The notes: a model not told the origin generated them from the sequence alone. Shown: positions 10,004-18,108, numbered from the stretch's first letter. The stretch: DNA of 64,000 nt from an uncultured Saccharospirillaceae bacterium (GCA_947503895.1 CANNFT010000007.1:230872-294871); one strand, 5' to 3'. Numbers and translations: made by a program.

Positions 10004-10342
10004 ATGTTCCGCCTTATTATCACAGCAACTCTTGCCCTGCTTATATCCGCATGTTCTATGCAGGTATACAAACTGGAAGTACAACAAGGGAACATTGTCA
10101 CCGAGGACATGTTAAACCAGCTTAAGCCAGGTATGAATAAGCGTCAGGTATCTTATGTGATGGGTAACCCCGTTTTGAAGGATACCTTTACCACCCAGCA
10201 CTGGGACTACATTTACCGTGTCGAACGTGAGCCCGGTGATGCCAAAGATTATAAAGTCCGCGTATTCTTTGATGCGCAAGGCAAATACAGCCACTACGAA
10301 GGCAATACTGAGCTTAAACTCATTAAAAAAGCGAAGTCATAA
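10004..10342 (+). CDS. bamE: outer membrane assembly lipoprotein BamE (OmlA/SmpA)
   Basis: Small lipoprotein of the BAM complex that inserts beta-barrel proteins into the outer membrane. The ATG at 10004 gives a clean lipoprotein signal, MFRLIITATLALLISAC, with lipid-modified C17. An upstream in-frame ATG at 9926 would put extra residues in front of the signal peptide and is rejected. The mature part has the SmpA/OmlA pattern: QGNIVTEDMLNQLKPGMNKRQVSYVMGNPVLKDTF and HWDYIYRVE. Length 112 residues, typical. The next gene, rnfH, is convergent. Confidence 0.95.
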   Translation: MFRLIITATLALLISACSMQVYKLEVQQGNIVTEDMLNQLKPGMNKRQVSYVMGNPVLKDTFTTQHWDYIYRVEREPGDAKDYKVRVFFDAQGKYSHYEGNTELKLIKKAKS

Positions 10343-10449
10343 GACTCCGCTTTCGACCATTTGGCTCAACACGATCAATCCCCGCTTGCTGGCAGTCCAT
10401 CTAGGCTGCCATACACCCGCTCATGTAAATTCGAACGCTAGATAACCGA

Positions 10450-10740
10450 TTACTCTTTCGCCGCTGCCGCTTTCGCCGCTCGATTCGCCCGTGCAACTTT
10501 AGGATCAATCAGTAGTGGTCGATATATTTCAACTCGATCCGAAGGCTTCAAGACTTCTTCCTTAGGGTTACGCACCGCTTTTCCGAACAACCCCATTTTA
10601 GCCTCATCTAAATTGATCTCCGGAAATTCATCCACAATTCCTGACAATTCAGCGGCTTCGAAAACAGTGGTGCCTTCGGGTACATCTAAAGCAATGATTT
10701 GCTGCTTTTCGGGTTTTGCGTACGCAACTTCAACTCGCAT
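10450..10740 (-). CDS. rnfH: RnfH family ubiquitin-like protein
   Basis: A 96-residue beta-grasp protein of the RnfH/UPF0125 family. Its molecular role is not settled; it is named from Rhodobacter rnf clusters and is often found beside ratA. The conserved opening MRVEVAYAKPEKQQI and the GLFGKAVRNPKEEVLKPSDRVEIYRPLLIDPK segment identify it. I took the ATG at 10738-10740 because it gives the family start. An open frame to 10818 would overlap ratA and adds unrelated residues. It follows ratA by 34 bp and is probably co-transcribed. The C-terminus is an Ala/Lys-rich tail. Confidence 0.92.
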   Translation of the reverse strand: MRVEVAYAKPEKQQIIALDVPEGTTVFEAAELSGIVDEFPEINLDEAKMGLFGKAVRNPKEEVLKPSDRVEIYRPLLIDPKVARANRAAKAAAAKE

Positions 10741-10774
10741 TGTGTTCACCGAGATCGTGTGTAAAAAAGGTGGG

Positions 10775-11209
10775 TTAATCTTTATACAAGCTATTGGCCC
10801 GATTAACGAAAGCCTCAACCATCGTATTGGCAGCTTGTTTGAATATTGGGGTCAGAGCCATCGACAGTATTTTACCCGATACCTCAAAGTCCAATTCTAG
10901 CGTGACCTTACAGGCATTGCTCTCCAATGACTGGAATCGCCATACACCCGACAGAGATTTAAACGGCCCTTTAACCAATTCAAGCGTCATACTTTCAGGG
11001 GGCTGTAGCGTGTTTCGGGTAGTAAAGGTTTGGGAAAGACTTCCCTTTTGAATGGTCAGGCCCGCCACCAACTGGTGGTCGTCTTCTGAAATAATGTGGG
11101 ATTCGCTACACCAAGGTAAGAACTCGGGATAACGTCTAACATCATGCACCAGATCAAACATACGTTGATCTGAGTGCATCACTAAGGCTGAACGTGCTAT
11201 TTGTGGCAT
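10775..11209 (-). CDS. ratA: RatA family protein (START/Coq10-like)
   Basis: A 144-residue polyketide-cyclase/START-fold protein, called RatA or PasT in E. coli. There it was reported to block 70S formation; other work places the family with ubiquinone-binding Coq10. The sequence shows the family opening MPQIARSALVMHSDQRMFDLVHDVRRYPEFLPWC and the C-terminal MALTPIFKQAANTMVEAFVNRA helix. It leads a two-gene unit with rnfH. In many gammaproteobacteria ratA-rnfH sits divergent from smpB. Here a transporter gene has come between them. Confidence 0.92.
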   Translation of the reverse strand: MPQIARSALVMHSDQRMFDLVHDVRRYPEFLPWCSESHIISEDDHQLVAGLTIQKGSLSQTFTTRNTLQPPESMTLELVKGPFKSLSGVWRFQSLESNACKVTLELDFEVSGKILSMALTPIFKQAANTMVEAFVNRANSLYKD

Positions 11210-11234
11210 GGGCAGCCCATACTCCTGTACACAA

Positions 11235-11274
11235 CTAAAAACGCGGACGTACCTGAGTCGCCTCAGATACGTCC
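11235..11274 (-). terminator. terminator after the NSS transporter
   Basis: GGACGTA-x-CTGAG / CTCAG-x-TACGTCC (11245-11274). On the minus strand it is followed by GCGTTTTTAG, giving a five-T run. Confidence 0.75.
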
Positions 11275-11292
11275 TATTGTGCCAGTATTTTA

Positions 11293-12660
11293 TTACCCAA
11301 AGGCAAAAACACCAAGTCCATTCAAGAAGACGAAAACAATCGCCAGTGGTGCAAGGAACTTAACGGTGACAGTCCAAGCTTTGTAAAGTGTTTCGTTTTC
11401 TACTTCTAGAGCGGCTTTCACATCGTCTTGACGCATCACCCAAGCCACGAACAAGGCAATCAACAGGCCGCCTAGTGGCAACATGATATTCGCAGTCAGG
11501 TAATCCAAGGTGTCGAAGAAGGTTTTATCGAAGAGCTTGATTTCTGCCCACTCGTTGAACGACAACACTGTACCAATACCAAGTACCCAAGCAATCAAAC
11601 CCACCAGAACACCCGCTTTGAAGCGATTTAATCCTTTCGATTCAACCAACCAAGCCATGACCGGTTCTGCCAAAGAAATAGACGAAGACCAAGCTGCAAA
11701 GCTAACTAGAATGAAGAACAAAGTACCGAACAGAATACCGCCTGGCATATTACCAAACGCAATAGGCAAAGTTTGGAACAATAGACCTGGGCCCGCACCT
11801 GGCTCTAAGCCATTACTGAATACGATTGGGAAAATAGCCATACCTGCAGCCAGTGCCACAACGGTATCTAACACCGCAATGGTCACGACGGTCTTACCAA
11901 TCGAATGACCACTTGGCAAGTAAGCACCGTATGCCATGATGGCACCCATACCTAAACTCAAGGTAAAGAACGCGTGCCCCAGTGCCACCACTACGGAGTT
12001 CCAGCTTAATTTGCTGAAGTCAGGCGAGAATAAGAATTCTAGACCCTGTGCGAAACCATCGGAAGCCATGGCATAACCCATCATGATGATCAGCAATACG
12101 AAGAGCGCCGGCATCAGGATGCTGATGGCCGTTTCCAAACCTTTCGTCACACCACGTGCTACGACAGCGATGGTTAGAATCATGAAGACAGTGTGCCACG
12201 TCATTAACGTACCAGGGTCACCCAACAATCCACCGAACACTTCCCCTGCGTGCTCTGCTGTTGTGGCTGCAAATTCTCCACTCATCATTTGGAAGACATA
12301 GTACAACGCCCAACCCGCGATAACGGAGTAGAATGACAAGATTAGGAAGCCCGCAAGCGCGCCCATCCAACCGATGCCCACCCAAGCAGGGTTTCCGCCA
12401 TTGTCTTTAATTAATGCTTTCATGGTGTTAATTGGGCTTTGACGTCCCATACGACCCATTACTACTTCGCCGATCATGACCGGTATACCGATCAAACAAA
12501 TACAGGCGAGATACACTAATACGAATGCACCACCACCGTTTTCACCAGTGATGTATGGAAATTTCCAAATGTTCCCCAATCCCACTGCGGAACCCGTGGC
12601 TGCTAAAATAAACAACCAACGGCTGCGCCATAAACCATGGATGCTTGCTTGTTCTGCCAT
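11293..12660 (-). CDS. sodium-dependent transporter, NSS (SNF) family
   Basis: A 455-residue inner-membrane symporter of the neurotransmitter:sodium symporter family, which moves amino acids or related amines with Na+. The diagnostic TM1 segment is RWLFILAATGSAVGLGNIWKFPYITGENGGGAFVLVYL, with the unwound GLGNIWKFPY sodium/substrate site. At least eleven hydrophobic segments follow. The last segment runs through LAPLAIVFVFLNGLGVFAF, consistent with the 11-TM bacterial form. It is a single gene with its own terminator. The substrate is unknown. Its position between ratA and smpB is unusual, but nothing else suggests recent transfer. Confidence 0.93.
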   Translation of the reverse strand: MAEQASIHGLWRSRWLFILAATGSAVGLGNIWKFPYITGENGGGAFVLVYLACICLIGIPVMIGEVVMGRMGRQSPINTMKALIKDNGGNPAWVGIGWMGALAGFLILSFYSVIAGWALYYVFQMMSGEFAATTAEHAGEVFGGLLGDPGTLMTWHTVFMILTIAVVARGVTKGLETAISILMPALFVLLIIMMGYAMASDGFAQGLEFLFSPDFSKLSWNSVVVALGHAFFTLSLGMGAIMAYGAYLPSGHSIGKTVVTIAVLDTVVALAAGMAIFPIVFSNGLEPGAGPGLLFQTLPIAFGNMPGGILFGTLFFILVSFAAWSSSISLAEPVMAWLVESKGLNRFKAGVLVGLIAWVLGIGTVLSFNEWAEIKLFDKTFFDTLDYLTANIMLPLGGLLIALFVAWVMRQDDVKAALEVENETLYKAWTVTVKFLAPLAIVFVFLNGLGVFAFG

Positions 12661-13198
12661 AGCCCTATCCTAATTATTATTGAGTTATTGTTATTCAGAA
12701 TCTTTAAACGCAATCGGCACGACACAAACAACGAGGTCACTCAGAATCTAAGCTGAGGTTAGGTTCGATTATCAGAAATCGACCAAAACTAAGAAGATGC
12801 TGGGCTGCCCTGCATGTCTCGTCCGGATATTCTCGGATTCATCTCATCTTATACGCTCGAAATGGACATTTCTTACCGTAAAAAATTTGAGTCAGCCCGT
12901 AAAATTACCCCTAGCCGAACTAAGCTTGCGCAAAGGTTCCCTATTTTTTTGTGACATTCTCTGAAAAAACGCGCACTTACTCAAGAACGCATTTGCATTT
13001 CAATAATAGATTCGGCGATTCAAGTCCGCTTTCAACTTATTTTTTGCACAATGTCGCGAATAGTCTGCCAGACAATCTAGTGCTGAGCGAACTATCAGCA
13101 ATTCCCACCCAGCCAACCTTAAGAACCCGTATTTCTATTGCGACTGACTCGCTTTCCGAGCATATCTTTTTTTTAAACAGCGCCCTATAATGCGCGCC
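12661..13198. other. long intergenic region between transporter and smpB
   Basis: About 540 bp holding the divergent promoters. A TATAAT box at 13186-13191 lies only 7 bp before the preferred smpB ATG. No RNA gene or repeat was recognised. The short plus-strand frame 12951-13190 looks like chance. Confidence 0.5.
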
Positions 13199-13684
13199 AT
13201 GGGAAAGAGTAAGAAAAAAACAGCCAATAGTGGATCGAGCATATGCGCGAATAAGCGTGCTCGACACGACTACATTTTATCCGACCAAACCGAAGCCGGC
13301 CTCGTCCTGCAGGGTTGGGAAGTCAAAAGCCTACGAGCCGGAAAAGCACAGCTCGTTGACTCCTATGTTGTATTGCACAAGGGAGAAGCATGGTTGTCCG
13401 GCGCGATGATCACTCCGCTCAATACAGCCAGCACACATGTCATCTGCGATCCAAAAGCCGATCGCAAGCTGTTGCTACACCGTAAAGAAATAGACAAACT
13501 CATCATGGCCAGCACGGCTAAAGGTTATACCGTGGTCGCCCTGGAGCTTTATTGGAAAGGCCCAAATGTGAAGTGCAAAATTGCATTGGCTAAAGGTAAG
13601 CAAGCGCACGACAAACGTGATAGCGACAAAGAACGAGATTGGAACAAACAAAAAGAACGCATCATGAAGCACAACGTTCGATAA
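13199..13684 (+). CDS. smpB: SsrA-binding protein SmpB
   Basis: SmpB binds tmRNA and mimics the missing anticodon arm in trans-translation, which rescues stalled ribosomes. The oligonucleotide-binding-fold core is plain: [43 protein letters not shown], then [21 protein letters not shown] and [20 protein letters not shown], followed by the basic tail that enters the ribosome. I chose MGKSKKKT (13199, 161 residues) over the in-frame ATG at 13190, because TATAAT at 13186-13191 overlaps the latter. There is no ribosome-binding site ahead of either, so the message may be leaderless. It lies directly upstream of ssrA. Confidence 0.95.
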   Translation: MGKSKKKTANSGSSICANKRARHDYILSDQTEAGLVLQGWEVKSLRAGKAQLVDSYVVLHKGEAWLSGAMITPLNTASTHVICDPKADRKLLLHRKEIDKLIMASTAKGYTVVALELYWKGPNVKCKIALAKGKQAHDKRDSDKERDWNKQKERIMKHNVR

Positions 13685-13779
13685 ATCACCATCGAACAAA
13701 GTATTCGTTAAATGCACACTGACAAACTGATCAATAAAACATCAGAATGACATTGATTCAGACATTTAGCCTAGTTGAC

Positions 13780-13808
13780 TTGAATTCGGCGACGCCCGCC
13801 CATACAAT
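13780..13808 (+). promoter_or_regulatory. probable promoter of ssrA
   Basis: TTGAAT (13780-13785), 17 bp, TACAAT (13803-13808), about 22 bp before the mature 5' end. The same stretch reads CTTGAA...GCCCAT, so a sigma-32 contribution is possible. Confidence 0.5.
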
Positions 13809-13829
13809 TCAGCTAACCAAAAAGCTTTT

Positions 13830-14185
13830 GGGGACGATTTTGGATTCGACGCCGATGATGAAGCTTGAGGTGCATGTGGTGAGGGTATGACGATCACCTA
13901 AATCCCCGTTATACATATTATAGTCGCAAACGACGAAAACTACGCACTAGCGGCTTAAGCCCGCTAACCTCCGATTCTGGATGCTTATGGACGGATGACG
14001 AGGGCACGCAACATAAGCTCGCTCGGGAAGCTTGCCTAAGGCCGAACAGCTAAACAAGTATTAGGCTCGCCCTAAACGCCCTGTCTCTCGGGCCGTGATG
14101 GGTTAATCTAGTAGAGCAGACTAAACATGTAGATCCGATAGGGGAGTGTTGGCGGACGCGGGTTCAAATCCCGCCGTCTCCACCA
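13830..14185 (+). ncRNA. ssrA: tmRNA (10Sa RNA)
   Basis: The 5' end GGGGACGATTTTGGATTCGACG pairs through GGGGACG with CGTCTCC before the encoded CCA at 14183-14185, forming the tRNA-like acceptor stem. The T-arm GCGGGTTCAAATCCCGC is intact. The tag reading frame at 13926-13958 encodes ANDENYALAA followed by TAA, the standard gammaproteobacterial degradation tag. Total length about 356 nt, typical. Its 3' end is the integration site of the adjacent island, and the acceptor and T arms remain intact. Confidence 0.97.
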
Positions 14186-14195
14186 AAATCAGGTT
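14180..14195 (+). repeat. attL-like site at the ssrA 3' end
   Basis: CCACCAAAATCAGGTT overlaps the terminal CCA of tmRNA. Related copies lie at 17690-17708 and 20976-20992. The copy at 20976 shares the 12-mer CCACCAAAATCA exactly. This is interpreted as the left attachment site of the integrase-bearing island. Confidence 0.55.
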
Positions 14196-14217
14196 TTAGG
14201 AACATCTAAGACCATCG

Positions 14218-14253
14218 AAAACCCGCTAAATCACTAGGTTTAGCGGGTTTTTT
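14218..14253 (+). terminator. terminator downstream of ssrA
   Basis: AAACCCGCTAAA / TTTAGCGGGTTT with an 8-nt loop, followed by TTT. Strong stem 33 bp past the tmRNA end, probably brought in or retained at the island junction. Confidence 0.88.
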
Positions 14254-14349
14254 GTACCCAATACCCTCCTATAGAAACTTGTAACATCCACCGTTTTAAG
14301 TAACATCCATAGTAACACCAGCCAACTTAACGGATTCAGTGTTACTAAA

Positions 14350-15561
14350 ATGGCCAGTGTCACCAAACTGCTTACGGACAAGCAAATTAAACAGGCTAAG
14401 CCTAAAGACAAGGAATACAACCTTGCAGACGGGAACGGCCTTCAGCTAAGAATTAAGCCTAGCGGCTCCAAGCTGTGGCTTTTCAACTATTCCCGCCCCT
14501 ACATCAAAAAAAGAACCAACCTAGGATTTGGAACCTACCCCGAGGTGAGTCTTCCACGCGCGCGCGAGTTGCGAGCCGACGCCAGAGAGCTATTGGCCAA
14601 GGACATTGACCCAAAGGAGTTCAAAGATACTCACAACCGCCAGCAAAAGGCGGCACACGGCAACACCTTAAAGTTTGTGACGGATAGCTGGGTAATCGTA
14701 AAGAAAAGCCAAGTCAGTGAAGACCATACGAACGATATTTACCGCTCATTCGAGCTACACATATTCCCCAAGCTCGGTAATTACCCCTTACACAAACTCA
14801 AAGCCTCGCTTGTCATTGATGCGTTTCAACCGATTCATCAGAATGGTCACCACGATCTAGTGAAGCGTCTATGCCAGCGAATTAACGAAGTCATGAACTA
14901 CGCGGTAAACACTGGTTTATGTGAGAACAACCCGCTTACAGGTATCACCAAAGCTTTCAAAGCTCCAAGTAAAAGCCACTACCCCACAATCAAGCCAGAA
15001 GATCTATTTGAATTTTCGGAGTCCATAAAAAAGGCCAGCATTCAGCCTTTAACCCGCGCGCTTATTTTCTGGCAACTACGCACAATGGTTAGACCAAGCG
15101 AAGCCGCCGGTACACGCTGGAGCGAAATCGACTTCGACAACAAACTTTGGCACATACCCGCCGAACGAATGAAAAAGAAAAAGACCCATACCGTCCCACT
15201 AACAGATGAAGCCCTTGAAGTTATAGGACACATTAAGCCTCTTACGGGCCATTACGAGCATGTCTTTCACTCCGCCAGAACCAAAAGCAAGCACTTAAAT
15301 GAAAGCACCGTAAATACGGTTTTAAAGCGAAACGGATACAAAGACAAAATGGTTGCCCACGGTATGCGAGCACTTGCCAGTACCACCTTAAACGAAGCTG
15401 GGTTTGATCATGATGTTATTGAAGCAGCACTAGCCCATGTTGATAAAAATGAAGTGAGAGCCGCCTACAATCGGGCTGAATACATTGAGAGACGGAAGGT
15501 GATGATGGATTGGTGGTCTAGCAAAATAAGTGGCGAAGAAGCCAAGAAATTTTCCACCTAG
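14350..15561 (+). CDS. tyrosine recombinase, P4-type island integrase
   Basis: Site-specific recombinase of 403 residues that would catalyse integration and excision of the island at ssrA. The N-terminal DUF4102-type arm-binding domain is visible (LTDKQIKQAKPKDKEYNLADGNGLQLRI, then RTNLGFGTYPEVSLPRAR). The catalytic residues are all present: R248 (TMVRPSEAAG), the K of KKKTHTVPL, H337 and R340 (HGMRALA), H363 (LAHVD) and the nucleophile Y373. It starts 165 bp after the tmRNA 3' end and reads away from it, the usual arrangement for integrases at tmRNA genes. It appears intact and probably active. Confidence 0.95.
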   Translation: MASVTKLLTDKQIKQAKPKDKEYNLADGNGLQLRIKPSGSKLWLFNYSRPYIKKRTNLGFGTYPEVSLPRARELRADARELLAKDIDPKEFKDTHNRQQKAAHGNTLKFVTDSWVIVKKSQVSEDHTNDIYRSFELHIFPKLGNYPLHKLKASLVIDAFQPIHQNGHHDLVKRLCQRINEVMNYAVNTGLCENNPLTGITKAFKAPSKSHYPTIKPEDLFEFSESIKKASIQPLTRALIFWQLRTMVRPSEAAGTRWSEIDFDNKLWHIPAERMKKKKTHTVPLTDEALEVIGHIKPLTGHYEHVFHSARTKSKHLNESTVNTVLKRNGYKDKMVAHGMRALASTTLNEAGFDHDVIEAALAHVDKNEVRAAYNRAEYIERRKVMMDWWSSKISGEEAKKFST

Positions 15562-15564
15562 TGA

Positions 15565-16434
15565 ATGGAGATTGAAGTGGAGAAGCTATTTAATCTAAAG
15601 CAATGGATGAACCTAGATGATGCCTGCGAATACCTTAGCCTCGTTTTTGGTGCCTCCGTAAAAAAAAGCGACTTATACCAATTGGCCCTCGATAAAAAAT
15701 TAGTACTCTCAGTCGATTTAGTTAATAAAGCCCAAGCTAAAATTGGAAAGTTAGTATCACGCCCAGAAGCGAAGACTATAGAACTAAGCGGACCATTCGC
15801 GGAAGCTATGATTGAGGACTTTGAAGATAAGGCCTGTTTATCCTATCTTGAAGGCATTGCTTACACAGATAACCAGCAACTAATTTTAGAAGAAAAGGTT
15901 TATTCAATCGACGGAATTTGGGATATACCCATGGTTGGGTCCGAGGCTTTAGATATTTCACATTACTACCAACTAGAAACCGATGGCTCACCAATAGAAC
16001 TAATAAACTTAGAAGGTACGTTCTTGGAAAAAGAAGCCGAAGAAGGAAAACTTATCGCACAAATTCAAGAGCGATTCACTAAAGAAGACAGACTACAAAT
16101 TGGGATAGATGATCTACCGTATAATTCAGCTAGGAACTATTTTCCAGCCGGAACCCTACCAGATGATTGTAATATAATAGTCAAAACTGAGAGCCTAACT
16201 AAGTTAATAAATAGCGCCTCAAGCACCAAAAACGAACCGAGCACAAAGTCTAAAAATAGCTACCTAAGTACAATCCACGCTCTATCTACAGCCCTAGCTG
16301 ACGGCCTAACTAATAAGCCAAGCAAAGATGCAAAAGCAATTATTCAGATTTTAGCTCAAAAAGGAATCGAACTAGAGATTGGAGAAAGAACACTAATTAA
16401 TTACCTTAAGTCAGCTCAAGATTTGATTAAATAA
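15565..16434 (+). CDS. hypothetical island protein (289 aa)
   Basis: Not recognised. It follows the integrase stop by 3 nt and is probably co-transcribed. The N-terminal part (LKQWMNLDDACEYLSLVFGASVKKSDLYQLALDKKLVLS) looks like a small helical DNA-binding or adaptor domain, as in proteins where a helix-turn-helix element chooses a 'column' of binding. The middle is acidic. The C-terminus (SKDAKAIIQILAQKGIELEIGERTLINYLKSAQDLIK) resembles the end of other island-borne proteins next to P4-type integrases. It is more AT-rich than the flanking core genes. No catalytic motif, signal peptide or membrane segment is seen. Confidence 0.7.
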   Translation: MEIEVEKLFNLKQWMNLDDACEYLSLVFGASVKKSDLYQLALDKKLVLSVDLVNKAQAKIGKLVSRPEAKTIELSGPFAEAMIEDFEDKACLSYLEGIAYTDNQQLILEEKVYSIDGIWDIPMVGSEALDISHYYQLETDGSPIELINLEGTFLEKEAEEGKLIAQIQERFTKEDRLQIGIDDLPYNSARNYFPAGTLPDDCNIIVKTESLTKLINSASSTKNEPSTKSKNSYLSTIHALSTALADGLTNKPSKDAKAIIQILAQKGIELEIGERTLINYLKSAQDLIK

Positions 16435-16437
16435 GAG

Positions 16438-16468
16438 TGAATATTCAAAAGATATTCCTGAATATTCA
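16438..16468 (+). repeat. two TGAATATTCA palindromes 21 bp apart
   Basis: Perfect 10-bp palindromes TGAATATTCA at 16438-16447 and 16459-16468. They lie on the same helical face, with a partial third copy (GATATTC) between them. They sit about 60 bp upstream of the alpA-like gene and look like an operator or iteron pair. Confidence 0.5.
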
Positions 16469-16486
16469 GCATTCCATTTAAGCTCA

Positions 16487-16527
16487 GTTTTAACCTAATA
16501 GAGCCTAATAACTCCAAAGGTTAAAAC
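16487..16527 (+). promoter_or_regulatory. inverted repeat covering the alpA ribosome-binding site
   Basis: GTTTTAACC (16487-16495) is perfectly inverted as GGTTAAAAC (16519-16527), which ends 1 nt before the ATG and includes the AAGG ribosome-binding site. Between the arms is a direct repeat CCTAATA-GAG-CCTAATA (16494-16510). It could be an operator or an RNA hairpin that hides the start. Confidence 0.45.
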
Positions 16528-16528
16528 A

Positions 16529-16795
16529 ATGAAAATACCCAATAATAGAATTGTCCGAAAACCCGAAGTCCTAAACACACTAGGCATTTCTAAATCAACC
16601 CTTTTCAACCGAATAAACGCTGGATTAATCCCCCCTTCGATCAATCTAGGCGGCCGCGCTTGTGGCTGGCTGGAAGAAGAAATTCAAACTGTATTGGTAG
16701 CTCTTGTCACTAGTAAAGCACCGGAGGATATAAAAGACTTGGTTAAAGGCATTGTAGAAAACCGCAAAATTAATGGAGGGCTAATCAATGGATAA
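16529..16795 (+). CDS. AlpA-family island regulator
   Basis: An 88-residue MerR-like winged-helix protein of the AlpA/phage-regulator type: RIVRKPEVLNTLGISKSTLFNRINAGLIPPSINLGGRACGWLEEEIQ. This shape (IxRxxEVxxxxGxSxSTxYxxxxxGxFPxPVxLGxRxVGWxxxEI) is the standard AlpA signature. In P4-like and SLP-type islands these proteins activate integrase or excision functions. The start lies right after an inverted repeat that includes its ribosome-binding site. It overlaps the next gene by 8 nt, so the two are translationally coupled. Confidence 0.85.
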   Translation: MKIPNNRIVRKPEVLNTLGISKSTLFNRINAGLIPPSINLGGRACGWLEEEIQTVLVALVTSKAPEDIKDLVKGIVENRKINGGLING

Positions 16796-17189
16796 GTACG
16801 AAGGTATACCTAATAGGTTCATTCCCAAAGCTGGAACACAGGCCCGTCTACTACTTGAAATACTCAATGATGGGCACTCAAGAAGCACAATTGATCTCAC
16901 TATTTTGCTAAAAGCCAACCCAAGGTCGGCACTTCAAACGCTCGCAAGAGAATACAACTGGCTCATACACAATAATGGGAATCGTGAGGGCATCTACAGG
17001 CTAGACTCTAGGCACCTTTCTAAAGATGAGAAATTAGATGCTGAAGCCAGAGTTGAAGCTGAATTGATGTACAAGGCTCGTTCACTTGGATTAAGTAAGC
17101 GGGAAGCAGCAAGACTCCCCAAAGCCAAAATTGACTTGTTACTGGCCAAGAAAAAAGCTCAGTCTACTCAAGATCAACTAAACCTGTAA
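16788..17189 (+). CDS. hypothetical island protein, possible winged helix (133 aa)
   Basis: Not recognised. It starts 8 nt inside the alpA-like gene and so is co-expressed with it. Residues about 14-72 (AGTQARLLLEILNDGHSRSTIDLTILLKANPRSALQTLAREYNWLI and GIYRLD) have the spacing of a winged helix-turn-helix, like the small DNA-binding domains used in plasmid and phage control. The C-terminal half is charged and helical. It may work with the AlpA-like protein in island regulation or replication; that is inference from position. Confidence 0.65.
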   Translation: MDKYEGIPNRFIPKAGTQARLLLEILNDGHSRSTIDLTILLKANPRSALQTLAREYNWLIHNNGNREGIYRLDSRHLSKDEKLDAEARVEAELMYKARSLGLSKREAARLPKAKIDLLLAKKKAQSTQDQLNL

Positions 17190-17689
17190 AAAAGCCCTTA
17201 CCTAGTTTGCCTAAGTAAGAGCCCTTTGTTATCGCTGGTAGATGTCTCCGCAAAAAGTCTTCTACCAGCCACCAGCAAAGCCTTCACCCCCATGAATTCT
17301 AAAGCAAAACATGGCAATCTTTTATTAGTGCCCACTATCAGTACAAGCTATAATTTAAGAGCCCTAAACCGTATTGGACACTATTTTCATGAATATAAGG
17401 CAAAAATAAGGGCAATAGCTCTGACCATCCCTATAGAGCCTAAGGCTCTCAGCTTGGGGGTACAGAGTGGGCGGCCATTTTTACCTAGTATGGTTTGAGC
17501 GATACCACAAGATCTATCCTGTTTGAATACCAGAAGACCGCACCTTTAGTAACACTAGATGTAACATTTTATAGAATCAAAAGCCGAAAGGCGCCTTTAA
17601 ATTGAGGCATACAGCAAAATTCTATATCCCCGCCGTCCCAAATTTTGCCGCAAGGCAGTATTTGATACCGAGTTAACGCTGCAAGTTAA

Positions 17690-17708
17690 CTCCATCCAAA
17701 ATCAAGGT
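17690..17708 (+). repeat. internal att-like repeat
   Basis: CTCCATCCAAAATCAAGGT resembles the tmRNA end (CTCCACCAAAATCAGGT). It shares the 13-mer CCAAAATCAAGGT exactly with the copy at 20979-20991. It marks a likely boundary between two island modules. Confidence 0.5.
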
Positions 17709-17759
17709 CACTCGAACTTCTTATTCACTTAGAATTTTGAAGCATTAAGGAGTTGCACC

Positions 17760-17786
17760 AGTCCCAAAACGGGACTACCATAGTCC
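17760..17786 (+). promoter_or_regulatory. higBA operator
   Basis: Two overlapping inverted repeats: AGTCCC-AAAAC-GGGACT (17760-17776) and GGACTA-CCA-TAGTCC (17772-17786). They end 2 bp before the higB ATG, a suitable place for autorepression by HigA or the HigBA complex. Confidence 0.65.
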
Positions 17787-17788
17787 TT

Positions 17789-18091
17789 ATGAGAATCATT
17801 GCCCTATCGACACTGAAAACTTTCTGGGAAGAAAACCCAGAGTATATGGATGCGAAAGAGCCTACGCTTGCTTGGTATCGACATGCCTTAGCGGCTGACT
17901 GGAGGGCTCCTGCCGATCTTAAGCAGGATTTCAGAAATGCCAGCATCCTCAAAGATGGGCGTGCGGTTTTTAATATTGCGGGTAACAAGTACCGTTTGGT
18001 CGTGTGGATCAACTATGCCTATCGCGTGGTCTATATCCGGTTCATCGGTACCCATGCGCAGTACGACAAAATTGATGTACAAACTATTTAA
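17789..18091 (+). CDS. higB: HigB-type mRNA interferase toxin
   Basis: Toxin of a type II toxin-antitoxin pair; HigB enzymes cleave mRNA on the ribosome. The 100-residue protein starts MRIIALSTLKTFWEENPEY and contains DFRNASILKDGRAVFNIAGNKYRLVVWINYAYRVVYIRFIGTHAQYDKID. This is the RelE-fold HigB/YgjN signature with the conserved late GTHAQYD-ID segment. I chose the ATG at 17789, downstream of a perfect palindromic operator; the longer frame from 17753 runs through that operator. It has the toxin-first order typical of higBA, and the antitoxin follows 17 bp later. Confidence 0.92.
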   Translation: MRIIALSTLKTFWEENPEYMDAKEPTLAWYRHALAADWRAPADLKQDFRNASILKDGRAVFNIAGNKYRLVVWINYAYRVVYIRFIGTHAQYDKIDVQTI

Positions 18092-18108
18092 TTGCCGGAG
18101 GAATTACC

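Larger units (their letters stand above)
17190..17788. other. island intergenic region with internal att-like site
   Basis: About 600 bp. It begins with an imperfect hairpin, CTTACCTAG / CTAAGTAAG (17197-17219), followed by a weak T-run; this may terminate the alpA unit. It then holds no convincing gene (the frame 17226-17498 lacks any family signal), an inverted repeat GAGTTAAC / GTTAACTC (17670-17692), the internal att-like repeat and the higBA operator. Confidence 0.5.

Noticed and set aside
12951..13190. 79-aa open frame upstream of smpB
   Set aside because: Lies in the promoter region and has no support besides being open.
17226..17498. 90-aa open frame inside the island gap
   Set aside because: No ribosome-binding site or similarity; composition like non-coding DNA.
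17620..17640. Segment ATCCCCGCCGTCCCA, similar to the tmRNA T-arm/acceptor
   Set aside because: Only a partial match; the repeat at 17690 is a better att candidate.
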